Below are positions 17,194 through 25,537 of a stretch of DNA of 64,000 nucleotides, one piece after another. The stretch's first letter is position 1; every line of letters begins with the position of its first letter. The position numbers were made by a program, and so were the translations under genes. This stretch comes from Leifsonia sp. Leaf336 (GTDB lineage Bacteria; Actinomycetota; Actinomycetes; Actinomycetales; Microbacteriaceae). Below the pieces are notes generated by a model. That model did no database searches. It was given only the letters and a program-made list of their open reading frames with translations, and was not told the DNA's origin. The stretch is taken from contig NZ_LMOZ01000002.1 in the NCBI RefSeq assembly GCF_001423695.1, positions 62,658-126,657 on the forward strand, given 5' to 3'.

Positions 17194-18486
17194 GTGAGGA
17201 AGACAACCAGCCGGGCGCTCATCGCCGCGGCCGTCGTCGCGGCCACCGCGGCGCTCTCTCTGACCGGCTGCGCCAAGGGCGGCGGCAGCGCGGGCACATC
17301 CGGCGGCCAGCTCGTGATGTGGACGCACAACGCCGGCAACAAGGCGGAGCTCTCGGCCATCGAGGCCATCGTGGCCGACTTCAACAAGTCCCAGTCGAAG
17401 TACACGGTGAAGGTCCAGGCCTTCCCGCAGGACTCCTACAACCAGTCCGTCACCGCGGCCGCGGCCTCCAAGAAGCTGCCGTGCATCCTCGACATCGACG
17501 GCCCGAACGTGCCGAACTGGGCCTGGGCCGGCTACCTGGCTCCGCTGACGGGGCTGGACTCGACGCTCTCGAAGTTCCTCCCGTCGACGGTGGGGAAGTA
17601 CGACGGCAAGACCTACTCGTACGGCTTCTACGACGTCGCGCTCGCGATGATGTCGCGCAAGTCGACGCTGGAGGCCGCGGGGATCCGCATCCCGACCGTC
17701 GACTCGCCGTGGACCAAGGCCGAGTTCCAGGACGCCCTCGACAAGCTGAAGGCGACGGGCAAGTTCCAGTACCCCGCCGACTTCTCCACCGGCCTGACCG
17801 GCGAGTGGTGGCCGTACGCGTACTCGCCGTTCCTGCAGAGCGCGGGCGGCGACCTGATCGATCGCAACGGCTACAAGACCGCCGACGGCGTCCTCAACGG
17901 GTCGGAGGCCGTCGACTGGGCCAAGTGGTTCCGCGGCCTCGTCACGAGCAACGACATCGCGGCCAAGTCCGGCTCCGACCCCGTGGCGGACTTCGTCAAC
18001 GGCAAGACCGGCATCCTCTACGACGGAGGCTGGGCGGCCGAGCAGGTTCGGGCGCAGTTCAAGGACGACGCCGTCTTCCTCCCGTCGGTGGACCTCGGCA
18101 AGGGGCCGAAGATCGGCGGCGCCTCGTGGCAGTGGGGCGTCTCGAAGACGTGCGGTGACACCGCCGGCGCCATGGCGTACATGAAGTTCGCCGCGGCCGA
18201 CAAGTACGTCGCCGAGGTCGCGAAGGCGACCGGCACGATCCCGGCCACCGACGCGGCCGCCGCGATGGTCCCCGGCTATCAGGCCGGCGGCGACAACGCG
18301 ATCTTCCGCGAGTTCTCCAAGAAGTTCGCCGAGGTGCGTCCGGTGACCCCGGGCTACCCGTTCATCGCCACCACCTTCACGAAGGCCGCCCAGGACATCG
18401 TCAACGGCGCGGACCCGAAGTCGACCCTCGACCAGGCGGTCAAGGACATCGACGCCAACCAGAAGTCCAACAACTACTTCAAGTAG
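17194..18486 (+). CDS. Sugar ABC transporter substrate-binding lipoprotein
   Basis: A 430-residue extracellular solute-binding protein of the MalE-like family 1. A short basic N-terminus and hydrophobic core end in the lipobox LTGC (Cys26), then a Gly/Ser linker. The mature part begins QLVMWTHNAGNKAELSAIEA, the usual first strand of oligosaccharide binders. It is anchored outside the membrane and delivers sugar to the two permeases downstream. GTG start with GGAGG 9 nt before. No ATPase gene is in the locus; a shared MsiK-type ATPase elsewhere is usual for actinobacteria. Confidence 0.92.
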   Translation: MRKTTSRALIAAAVVAATAALSLTGCAKGGGSAGTSGGQLVMWTHNAGNKAELSAIEAIVADFNKSQSKYTVKVQAFPQDSYNQSVTAAAASKKLPCILDIDGPNVPNWAWAGYLAPLTGLDSTLSKFLPSTVGKYDGKTYSYGFYDVALAMMSRKSTLEAAGIRIPTVDSPWTKAEFQDALDKLKATGKFQYPADFSTGLTGEWWPYAYSPFLQSAGGDLIDRNGYKTADGVLNGSEAVDWAKWFRGLVTSNDIAAKSGSDPVADFVNGKTGILYDGGWAAEQVRAQFKDDAVFLPSVDLGKGPKIGGASWQWGVSKTCGDTAGAMAYMKFAAADKYVAEVAKATGTIPATDAAAAMVPGYQAGGDNAIFREFSKKFAEVRPVTPGYPFIATTFTKAAQDIVNGADPKSTLDQAVKDIDANQKSNNYFK

Positions 18487-18492
18487 CAGCCG

Positions 18493-18532
18493 GGCCGGTC
18501 CGGGGGTCGACCGCTCGCCTCCCGGACCGGCC
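18493..18532 (+). terminator. Intercistronic hairpin (attenuator) after the binding-protein gene
   Basis: GGCCGGTCCGGG and CCCGGACCGGCC form a perfect 12-bp stem with a 16-nt loop in the 71-nt gap before the first permease. There is no T-run, so partial termination or 3'-end protection is likely, giving more binding protein than permease. Confidence 0.7.
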
Positions 18533-18557
18533 AGGTCGACAGACAAGGACGTCACTC

Positions 18558-19511
18558 ATGAGCACCATCGCCAAACCGGCGCCGCAGCGAAGCGACGCCG
18601 CCCCAGCACCGAGCAAGCAGGTGAGAACCCGCCTCGTCGGCGGCCGCAAGGAGGCCGCCGTCGGCTGGGTCATGCTCCTGCCCGCGGCCGTCCTCATCCT
18701 CACCTTCCTGCTGGTGCCGATCGGCCTGACCTTCGGACTCGCGTTCACGAACGCCCGCCTGGTCTCGCCGGAGCCCGCCCAGTTCGTGGGCATGGACAAC
18801 TTCGTCGCCCTGTTCACCGACGACACCTTCTGGGCGTCGCTGCGCAACACGATCATCTTCACCGTGGTGATCGTGCCCCTGCAGTCGGGGCTCGCGCTCA
18901 TCCTCGCGCTGCTGGTCAACACCCGCACCCGCGGCACGACCTTCTTCCGCACGGTGTTCTTCCTGCCCGTCGTCACGTCGATCGTGGTCGTCTCGATGCT
19001 CTGGCTGTTCATGTACCAGAAGGACGGCCTGATCAACGTGCTGCTGTCCAAGGTCGGCATCCAGGGCCCGGACTGGCTCGGCGACCCGCACTGGGCGCTC
19101 CTGGCCATCATCCTCATGTCGGCCTGGCAGGCGATGGGATTCCACATGATCATCTGGCTCGCCGGCCTCCAGACCGTGCCGGCGGAGCTCTACGAGGCGG
19201 CGTCGCTGGACGGCGCCACCCGGTGGCAGCAGTTCGCGCACGTCACCTGGCCCGGCCTGCGCGCCACGCGCACGTTCATCCTGATCACCATCACGATCGC
19301 TGCGTTCGGGCTCTTCACCCAGGTGCAGATCATGACCCAGGGCGGCCCGCTCAACGCCACGACCACGCTGGTCTTCCAGGCCGTGCGCAGCGGATTCCAG
19401 CAGCAGCAGACCGGCTACGCGTCGGCCATCTCGCTGGTCTTCTTCGTGCTCGTGCTGGTGGTCACACTCATCCAGAGATTCCTCACCCGTGACAAGGAGG
19501 CCCGGCGATGA
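18558..19511 (+). CDS. Sugar ABC transporter permease (MalF type)
   Basis: A 317-residue membrane protein with six predicted helices. The EAA loop, YEAASLDGATRWQQFAHV, which docks on the ATPase, is in the C-terminal third. After a Pro/Arg-rich cytosolic N-terminus the first helix is WVMLLPAAVLILTFLLVPI. It overlaps the next permease gene by 4 nt. Confidence 0.92.
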   Translation: MSTIAKPAPQRSDAAPAPSKQVRTRLVGGRKEAAVGWVMLLPAAVLILTFLLVPIGLTFGLAFTNARLVSPEPAQFVGMDNFVALFTDDTFWASLRNTIIFTVVIVPLQSGLALILALLVNTRTRGTTFFRTVFFLPVVTSIVVVSMLWLFMYQKDGLINVLLSKVGIQGPDWLGDPHWALLAIILMSAWQAMGFHMIIWLAGLQTVPAELYEAASLDGATRWQQFAHVTWPGLRATRTFILITITIAAFGLFTQVQIMTQGGPLNATTTLVFQAVRSGFQQQQTGYASAISLVFFVLVLVVTLIQRFLTRDKEARR

Positions 19512-20434
19512 CCGACACCATCCGCGACGTCGCGGACATCGACACCCCGCACGCGCTCGAACCCGACCGTCGTCGCCGGTCCCTCTGGCGCCCCGCTCTG
19601 ACGCTCGTCCTGAAGATCGTCCTGGCGCTCGTCTTCGGCCTCCCGCTGGTCTTCATGATCGTGTCCAGCTTCAAGCCGGACGCCCAGATCTTCCACGACC
19701 TCGACGGCATCCAGGCGTTCCTGCCGGTCGGCGACCTCGGCTTCCAGAACTATCTCGGGGTGTTCGACCGGGTGCCGTTCGCGCAGTTCCTGTTCAACTC
19801 GATCCTGATCTCGATGCTGACCGTGGGGCTCGGACTGATCGTGAACTCGCTCGCCGCCTTCTCGCTCTCCCGCATGCGCATCCCGGGCGGGAGAATCGCG
19901 CTCGGCGTCATCCTGGCGACGCTGATCGTGCCGTTCGAGGTCATGGCGCTGCCGCTGCTGTGGGAGGTCAACCAGCTTCCGTACTTCGACGGCACCCAGA
20001 TCGTCCAGGGCTGGCTCGACACCTACACCGTGCAGATCGTGCCGTTCATCGCCAACGCGTTCTCGATCTTCCTCTTCTACCAGTACTTCGACTCCATCCC
20101 GAAGGAGCTGGACGAGGCGGCGCGCGTGGACGGCGCGGGCTGGTTCCGCATCTACCGCAGCATCATCATGCCGCTGGCCGGCCCCGCGGTGGCGACCGTC
20201 GCGATCCTGACGTTCCTGCCCGCGTGGAACCAGTACCTGTGGCCGCTCATGGTCACCCAGAGCGAAGCCGTGCGTCCGGCGATGGTCGGCATCGACTACT
20301 TCAAGCAGCTCAACACGTCGTGGGGTCAGATCATGGCCTACGCGACCATCATCACCGTCCCCGTGCTGGCGCTCTTCGTCGCTTTCCAGCGCTCGTTCGT
20401 CAACTCCATCGCCTCACAAGGGCTGAAAGGCTGA
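19508..20434 (+). CDS. Sugar ABC transporter permease (MalG type)
   Basis: A 308-residue inner-membrane partner of the preceding permease. First helix LKIVLALVFGLPLVFMIVSS, then FKPDAQIF. The EAA loop is DEAARVDGAGWFRIYRSIIM, near residue 205. The start overlaps the upstream gene (ATGA), and its stop is 4 nt before the hydrolase gene, so binding protein, permeases, hydrolase and kinase form one transcript. Confidence 0.92.
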   Translation: MTDTIRDVADIDTPHALEPDRRRRSLWRPALTLVLKIVLALVFGLPLVFMIVSSFKPDAQIFHDLDGIQAFLPVGDLGFQNYLGVFDRVPFAQFLFNSILISMLTVGLGLIVNSLAAFSLSRMRIPGGRIALGVILATLIVPFEVMALPLLWEVNQLPYFDGTQIVQGWLDTYTVQIVPFIANAFSIFLFYQYFDSIPKELDEAARVDGAGWFRIYRSIIMPLAGPAVATVAILTFLPAWNQYLWPLMVTQSEAVRPAMVGIDYFKQLNTSWGQIMAYATIITVPVLALFVAFQRSFVNSIASQGLKG

Positions 20435-20438
20435 CCTC

Positions 20439-21437
20439 ATGTACTCACTCCCCGACAGCTGGGTCTGGGATTTCTGGCTCGCCGACGACGGGGACCGGTA
20501 CCACCTGTTCTTCCTCTACGCGTCGAAGGCGCTGAAGGACCCGGACGCGCGGCACTACCGCGCCTCCATCGGCCACGCCGTCTCGGACGACCTGGTGAAC
20601 TGGACCCGCGTCGTCGACGCCCTGGTGCGCAGCGACGCCCCCGCCTTCGACGAGCTCGCCACCTGGACCGGCAGCGTCGTGCGCGGCGACGACGGGGTCT
20701 GGCGGATGTTCTACACCGGCACGCGGCTCGCGGACGGCAGCAATGTCCAGAGCGTCGGAGTGGCGACCTCGCGCGACCTCTACGACTGGACCAAGAGCGA
20801 CCGGAACCCCATCCTCACCGCCGACTCCCGCTGGTACGAGCGGCTCGCCGACGGCCACTGGCACGACGAGGCGTTCCGCGATCCGTGGGTGTACCGCGAC
20901 GAGCGCGCCGGCGTGTGGCGGATGCTCGTCACGGCGCGCGCCAACCACGGGCGTCCCGACGATCGGGGCGTCATCGCGACCGCGGTCTCCCACGACCTCG
21001 AGAACTGGGAGCTGCAGCCGCCGCTGAGCGAGCCGGGCAGCGGCTTCGGCCAGCTGGAGGTGCTCAACACCGCCGAGATCGACGGCGAGAGCGTGCTCTT
21101 CTTCTCCTGCCTCGCCCCCGACCTGGCCGAGGAGAGACGGCGCACAGGGACCTCCGGGGGCACCTGGGCGGTCGTGGCCGACACCGACGGCCGATGGGAC
21201 CCGCGGGACGCCCGCCAGCTGACCGCCGACGACCTGTACGTCGGTCGCGTCATCCGCGACCGGCGCGCGGGCCGGCCGGTGTTCCTGGCGTTCGAGAACA
21301 CGGCACCGGACGGCTCGTTCGTCGGGGGCATCACCGACCCGCGCGCGATCTCCGTGCGCGACGGCGTCGTCGTGCTCGGAGACGCGGTGGACCCTTCGGC
21401 GTGGACCGTCCCGGTCGGCGCCGCGGGCGGGTGCTGA
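20439..21437 (+). CDS. GH32-like glycoside hydrolase (clan GH-J, fructosidase candidate)
   Basis: A 332-residue five-bladed propeller enzyme without a signal peptide, so it works in the cytosol on imported sugar. VWDFWLADDGDRYHLFF near the N-terminus holds the nucleophile Asp, FRDPWVYRD is the transition-state RDP motif, and GQLEVLN the probable acid/base Glu. This order is that of clan GH-J (beta-fructosidases). The GH32 C-terminal beta-sandwich is missing, giving a short single-domain form. Together with the PfkB kinase it suggests hydrolysis of sucrose or a fructo-oligosaccharide. GH43/GH130-type specificity cannot be fully excluded. Confidence 0.8.
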   Translation: MYSLPDSWVWDFWLADDGDRYHLFFLYASKALKDPDARHYRASIGHAVSDDLVNWTRVVDALVRSDAPAFDELATWTGSVVRGDDGVWRMFYTGTRLADGSNVQSVGVATSRDLYDWTKSDRNPILTADSRWYERLADGHWHDEAFRDPWVYRDERAGVWRMLVTARANHGRPDDRGVIATAVSHDLENWELQPPLSEPGSGFGQLEVLNTAEIDGESVLFFSCLAPDLAEERRRTGTSGGTWAVVADTDGRWDPRDARQLTADDLYVGRVIRDRRAGRPVFLAFENTAPDGSFVGGITDPRAISVRDGVVVLGDAVDPSAWTVPVGAAGGC

Positions 21438-21439
21438 GC

Positions 21440-22438
21440 GTGAACTCGCGCCGCGGCGCCCCGCCGCTGGGGACGCCGAGCGACGGATTCCTCGTGATCG
21501 GCGAGGCGCTCGTCGACATCTTCGACGGCGCGGCCGGACCCGAGGAGGCGTTCGGCGGCGGCCCGACCAACACCGCGCTGGCGCTCGGCCGACTCGATCG
21601 CCGCGTGCGGCTCGCGACGGCGCTAGGCGACGATGAGCGGGGCAACGCCCTGCGCGACTGGCTGACCGCATCCGGGGTGGAGGTGGAGACCACGCCGATC
21701 GCGCGCACGGCGACCGCCCGGGCGACGCTCGCCGCGGACGGCTCCGCGACCTACGACTTCGACCTCGCCTGGGAGGCCGCCCTCGACGGAGTGCGTCCGG
21801 CCGCGGTCGTGCACACGGGTTCGATCGCCGCCGCGCTCGAACCGGGAGCCACGGCGGTGGAGGGCTACCTGCGCGCCGCTCGCGCGACCTCTATCGTCAG
21901 CGTGGACCCCAACATCCGCGCTTCCGTCTCGGGGGAGAGCTCGCGCGCCCGCATCGAGCGCATCCTCGCCCTGGCGGATGTCATCAAACTCAGCGAGGAG
22001 GATCTCGCCTGGCTCGCGCCGGGGATGTCGCCGCGGCTGGCGGCCTCCCGCTGGCTGAGCGAGGGAGCCGGGCTGGTCGTCTTCACCCGGGGAGCGCGCG
22101 GCTCGCTCGCGTTCGCGAGCGGCGGCAGCGTCGCGTGCGACGCGGTGCGCGCCGACGTGGTCGACACGGTCGCCGCGGGCGACACCTTCTCGGCGGCGCT
22201 CCTCGACGGGCTCGTGGCCGAGGGATTGAGCGGCGTCGGCGGGCGGGACGCCCTCCGCGCCGTCGACGTGGACACGCTGTCGCGTCTGCTGGAGCGGGCC
22301 TCGCGCGCCGCGGCGATCACCGTCGGCCGCCGCGGAGCCGACCCGCCGACACGGCGGGAGCTCACAGAGGCGATGCAGCGGTCGTGCGGATCCGCACCTC
22401 GCGCTCCATCCGCTTCTCGTGGCGCTCCCGGCCCTTGA
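21440..22438 (+). CDS. PfkB family carbohydrate kinase (fructokinase candidate)
   Basis: A 332-residue ribokinase-fold sugar kinase. GEALVDIFDGAAGPEEAFGG and GPTNTALALGRL form the N-terminal sugar-binding signature. DVVDTVAAGDTFSAALLDGL is PfkB signature 2 with the catalytic Asp and anion hole. The product would be a sugar phosphate, most likely fructose 6-phosphate given the GH32-like neighbour. The start is a GTG 2 nt behind the hydrolase stop; a GTG at 21431 is an alternative. The 3' end overlaps the convergent DUF2277 gene by 77 nt. Confidence 0.85.
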   Translation: MNSRRGAPPLGTPSDGFLVIGEALVDIFDGAAGPEEAFGGGPTNTALALGRLDRRVRLATALGDDERGNALRDWLTASGVEVETTPIARTATARATLAADGSATYDFDLAWEAALDGVRPAAVVHTGSIAAALEPGATAVEGYLRAARATSIVSVDPNIRASVSGESSRARIERILALADVIKLSEEDLAWLAPGMSPRLAASRWLSEGAGLVVFTRGARGSLAFASGGSVACDAVRADVVDTVAAGDTFSAALLDGLVAEGLSGVGGRDALRAVDVDTLSRLLERASRAAAITVGRRGADPPTRRELTEAMQRSCGSAPRAPSASRGAPGP

Positions 22439-22667
22439 GCGCCTCCAGCTCGCGGCTCTTCGGCGGCGCGTTCGTGACGAGCTGATCGAGCATCCGCCTG
22501 GTCGCCTCGGCGATCTCGTCGATCGCCTGCTCGAACGCGGCGGCGTTCGCCCGGGAGGGGCGCGTCGATCCGCTGACCTTGCGGACGAACTGGAGGGCCG
22601 CCTCACGCACCTCGTCGTCGGTCGTCGGCGGTTCGAAGTTGTGGAGGCAGCGGATGTTCCGGCACAT
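22362..22667 (-). CDS. DUF2277 family protein
   Basis: A 101-residue small protein starting MCRNIRCLHNFEPPTTDDEV, which matches the conserved opening of DUF2277, followed by ALQFVRKVSGSTRPSRAN and a helical half with DQLVTNAPPKSRELEA. No biochemical role is known to me. The C-terminus is unusually basic. The family start fixes the ATG at 22665-22667; an upstream extension is not supported. Its last 77 nt lie antisense to the end of the kinase gene. Confidence 0.88.
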   Translation of the reverse strand: MCRNIRCLHNFEPPTTDDEVREAALQFVRKVSGSTRPSRANAAAFEQAIDEIAEATRRMLDQLVTNAPPKSRELEALKGRERHEKRMEREVRIRTTAASPL

Positions 22668-22769
22668 GCCGCGACGATACCTCCATCGCGCTCCGCTTGC
22701 TCTGGGAGTTCTCAGGAAGGATGGCGCAGGATGTCTTGTCACCCGCAGCACGATAAGGAACCACCCGCA

Positions 22770-22883
22770 ATGAGCTCGCTTCGCGACCACATCGAGCGCA
22801 CCCTCCGCGACACCGACCTCGGTATCGCGACCGATGCCGTCCCTCTGAACACCGACTCGATCACGCTTCCGCAGAGCCAGTAG
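22770..22883 (+). CDS. Small hypothetical protein (37 residues)
   Basis: A short frame encoding MSSLRDHIERTLRDTDLGIA and a polar Asp/Thr/Gln tail. AAGGAA lies 8 nt upstream. It has no cysteine or membrane segment and I recognise no family. It occupies the gap between DUF2277 and the MFS gene and is not antisense to anything, so it may be a genuine small protein, but chance cannot be excluded. Confidence 0.4.
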   Translation: MSSLRDHIERTLRDTDLGIATDAVPLNTDSITLPQSQ

Positions 22884-22926
22884 TCCCGAGGCTCGCTGCA
22901 ACCGGCACCCGGCTCCGGCAGGACCT

Positions 22927-22956
22927 TGACACCCACACCCCCTCGGCTTTAGACAG
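22927..22956 (+). promoter_or_regulatory. Sigma-70-type promoter for the MFS gene
   Basis: TTGACA (22927-22932), an 18-nt spacer and TAGACA (22951-22956), about 85 nt before the MFS start. The perfect -35 is notable in this GC-rich context. Confidence 0.6.
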
Positions 22957-23041
22957 AGCGGGGACGGAGTTCATCCTCGCGTGGCGGCTGCCGTGCGCTG
23001 CAGGGTCCTCCTGTCGTCTTCGTCGCTGGAAGGACACGGCC

Positions 23042-24631
23042 ATGAGTTCCGCGTTCGCCCCGCTGGGGGTCCGTGTCTTCCGGCTGCTCTGGATCGCGGG
23101 CCTGGTCAGCAACATCGGCAGCTGGATGCAGACCGTCGGGGCGCAGTGGCTGCTGGTCGAACAGGGGAGCCCCGCGTCGGTGGTCGCGCTCGTGCAGACG
23201 GCTGCAGCGGCTCCTGTGCTGCTGCTCGCCCTCCCGGCCGGGGTCCTCGGGGAGTTCTTCAACCGGCGGACCCTGCTGATCGTCGTGCAGGCCGTGCAGT
23301 TCCTCATCGTGCTGGGACTGGCCTGGCTCACCTGGGCCGGTGCGATGACCCCTGCGCTGCTGCTCGCGGTGACGTTCCTGCTCGGCGCCGGCTCGGCCCT
23401 CCAGCTGCCCGCGTATCAGGCCGTCGTTCCGGATGTGGTGCCGGCGCCGATGATCGCGGACGCGGCCGTGCTGTCCTCCATCGGCGTCAACGTCGCGCGC
23501 GCGATCGGCCCGGCGCTGGCGGGGCTCGTGGTCGCGCAGCTCGGGGTGACAGCGGTCTTCGTCGCGAACGCGCTGTCGTTCCTGGTGTTCCTCGTCGCGC
23601 TGGTGGCATGGCGTGGCTATGTGCCCCGACGAGGCCGGCCCGAGCGCTTCCTCGATGCGACCCGCGCCGGCGTGCGCTACGTGCGCAACGCCGGCGCGAT
23701 CCGCGGGCTGTACCTGCGGCTCGCGCTGTTCCTCCTCCCGGCGAACGGTCTCTGGGCGCTCCTCCCCGTGCTCGCGAGCTCCGAGCTGCATCTGAACGCG
23801 GGAGGCTACGGCCTGCTGCTCGCCTCCCTCGGTGTCGGCTCGGTCGGAGGGGCGTTCCTGCTCCCTCCGTTGCGGGCGCGCTGGAGCACCGGGGCGATCG
23901 TCGCCGCCGCCTCCGCCGTGTTCGGGCTCTGCACCCTCGCCGTCGCCGTCACGCCCGTGCTGTGGCTCGTCGTCATCGTGCTGGTGGTCGCCGGGTTCGC
24001 CTGGATCGGCGTGATCGCGACGATCAACGGCACGGTGCAATCGTTCCTGCCGGTGTGGGTGCGCACGCGCGGGCTCTCGATCTACCAGCTCGTGCTCTTC
24101 GGCTCGACCGCTGTCGGCGCGGCCGTCACCGGTGCGCTGGCGGGCTGGGCCGGTGTCGTGGTCGTGCTCGTCGTCTGCGGCGCGCTGCTCGTCGTGATCG
24201 GGATCGTCGGCGCGCTGCGGCCGGCGATCGATACGCGCGACAAGGGGCGCGCGATCGTCCCGATCCCGCTGACCGACGTGCCGATGGTGCAGGGAGAGCC
24301 GCTGGACGACAGCGACTCCACACCGGTGCTGGTGCTGATCCGCTACGCCGTCCCGCCCGAGCGTCGCGACGAGTTCGCGTCGAGGATGGACGCCGTCGGC
24401 CGCTCGCGACGCCGGACGGGCGCGCGCGACTGGCGTCTGTACACGGACCGCGAAGACCCGGCGGTCCTGGTGGAGGCGTTCCAGGTCGGATCGTGGAGCG
24501 AGCACCTCAGCCAGCACGAGGAGCGGATGACCGAGTACGACCGTCAGCTGCTCGACAGCGCGCTAGCGCTCGCCGTAGGCGAACCTGTCGTCGAGCACCT
24601 CCTGGAGACGGAGGCCGCGCGGTCACGGTGA
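23042..24631 (+). CDS. MFS exporter with C-terminal ABM-like domain (MFS_3 / EntS type)
   Basis: A 529-residue protein. Residues about 1-405 form 12 helices with the MFS_3 opening FRLLWIAGLVSNIGSWMQTV and the loop PAGVLGEFFNRRTLL. Residues about 425-525 form a soluble ferredoxin-like domain (VLVLIRYAVPPERRDEFASR, RLYTDREDPAVLVEAFQVGS) seen in many actinobacterial MFS_3 proteins. Related carriers export siderophores or drugs. Its 3' end overlaps the convergent MarR gene by 9 nt. Confidence 0.87.
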   Translation: MSSAFAPLGVRVFRLLWIAGLVSNIGSWMQTVGAQWLLVEQGSPASVVALVQTAAAAPVLLLALPAGVLGEFFNRRTLLIVVQAVQFLIVLGLAWLTWAGAMTPALLLAVTFLLGAGSALQLPAYQAVVPDVVPAPMIADAAVLSSIGVNVARAIGPALAGLVVAQLGVTAVFVANALSFLVFLVALVAWRGYVPRRGRPERFLDATRAGVRYVRNAGAIRGLYLRLALFLLPANGLWALLPVLASSELHLNAGGYGLLLASLGVGSVGGAFLLPPLRARWSTGAIVAAASAVFGLCTLAVAVTPVLWLVVIVLVVAGFAWIGVIATINGTVQSFLPVWVRTRGLSIYQLVLFGSTAVGAAVTGALAGWAGVVVVLVVCGALLVVIGIVGALRPAIDTRDKGRAIVPIPLTDVPMVQGEPLDDSDSTPVLVLIRYAVPPERRDEFASRMDAVGRSRRRTGARDWRLYTDREDPAVLVEAFQVGSWSEHLSQHEERMTEYDRQLLDSALALAVGEPVVEHLLETEAARSR

Positions 24632-25108
24632 CGGAGTCTCGCCGTTTCCGTTCTCACTCCCGTTCTCGCCCCGCAACGCCCGCACCATGCTCTGCAGGCT
24701 CCGCAAGGCGTCCGCCTGCTCGGTGTCGGTCATGCCGGCCAGCATCCTGAGCTCGACGCCGCGGACGGCCGCGGTCGCCTTCTGGAGGCTGCGCCGGCCG
24801 CGCGGGGTGAGTCGGGTGGGGAGCGCCTTGCCGACGGGGGCCTCCGTCGCCCGGGTCACGAAGCCGTCGCGCTCCAGCGCCTGCAGCAGCACGTTCATCG
24901 TCTGCCTGGTGACGAAGGCGCCGCGCGCGAGCTCGGAGTTCGACAGGCCGGGGCGCTGGGCCAGCAGCTCGAGGCAGGAGTAGTGGGTGACGCTCATCCC
25001 GAGCGGTCGGAGGACCTCCTCCATGGCCGTGCGGAGGGCGCTCGACGCCTCTTTCAGCAGGTAGCCCAGCGACGTCTCGAGGTCGATGCCGACGGTGTCC
25101 CGACTCAT
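24623..25108 (-). CDS. MarR family transcriptional regulator
   Basis: A 161-residue winged-helix protein: SVTHYSCLELLAQRPGLSNS, then ELARGAFVTRQTMNVLLQAL (recognition helix) and a wing with GKALPTRLTPRGRRSLQ. The ATG at 25106-25108 overlaps the first of two perfect operators, so it probably represses itself and the divergent VOC gene. The C-terminus is a polar ENGSENGNGE tail. It may also affect the convergent MFS gene, which is not shown. Confidence 0.9.
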   Translation of the reverse strand: MSRDTVGIDLETSLGYLLKEASSALRTAMEEVLRPLGMSVTHYSCLELLAQRPGLSNSELARGAFVTRQTMNVLLQALERDGFVTRATEAPVGKALPTRLTPRGRRSLQKATAAVRGVELRMLAGMTDTEQADALRSLQSMVRALRGENGSENGNGETPSP

Positions 25109-25151
25109 GTCAGTAGTCTGACATAGACTCCAGGTGTCAGAAAACTGACAC
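25107..25151. promoter_or_regulatory. Two perfect MarR operators
   Basis: ATGTCAG-TAGT-CTGACAT (25107-25124) and GTGTCAG-AAAA-CTGACAC (25134-25151), both with perfect 7-bp arms and 4-nt spacers, centres 27 bp apart. The first covers the MarR start codon, the second lies 17 nt before the VOC start. Confidence 0.88.
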
Positions 25152-25168
25152 GAAACGAAGGAGCAATC

Positions 25169-25537
25169 ATGCCCGCAACCGGCCCCGACTTCATTTCCCT
25201 GCAGGTCCGCGACCTCGGCGCCTCCCAGGCGTTCTACGAGAAGTACCTCGGCCTCGTCCGCTCGCCCGCCGGGCCTCCACACGCCGTCGTCTTCGAGACG
25301 ACGCCGATCGCGTTCGCGCTCCGCGACCTCCTCCCCGGCACCGACCTCGACTCCGCCGCCCAGCCCGGGGTCGGCGTCGCGCTCTGGCTCCACGCCACCG
25401 AGGTGCAGGCGATCCACGACGCCCTCGTCGCCGACGGCCACGCCATTGCGGCAGCGCCGATCGACGGGCCGTTCGGGCGGACCTTCACGTTCGTGGACCC
25501 GGACGGCTACCAGATCACGCTGCATGACAGGGCGTGA
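25169..25537 (+). CDS. VOC superfamily protein, MarR-controlled
   Basis: A 122-residue VOC protein: PDFISLQVRDLGASQAFYEK opens the first module, GVGVALWLHATEVQAIHDAL the second, and FTFVDPDGYQITLHDRA the end. A GAAGGAG site precedes the ATG. Likely metal-dependent enzyme or binding protein for a small electrophile or antibiotic sensed by MarR. A frameshifted copy of its last about 90 nt recurs at 33523, on the other side of the Rhs island. Confidence 0.9.
   Translation: MPATGPDFISLQVRDLGASQAFYEKYLGLVRSPAGPPHAVVFETTPIAFALRDLLPGTDLDSAAQPGVGVALWLHATEVQAIHDALVADGHAIAAAPIDGPFGRTFTFVDPDGYQITLHDRA

Noticed and set aside
22949-24517. A 522-codon minus-strand frame opposite the MFS gene
   Set aside because: Composition is Arg/His/Gln-rich shadow sequence; the plus strand encodes 12 clear membrane helices.
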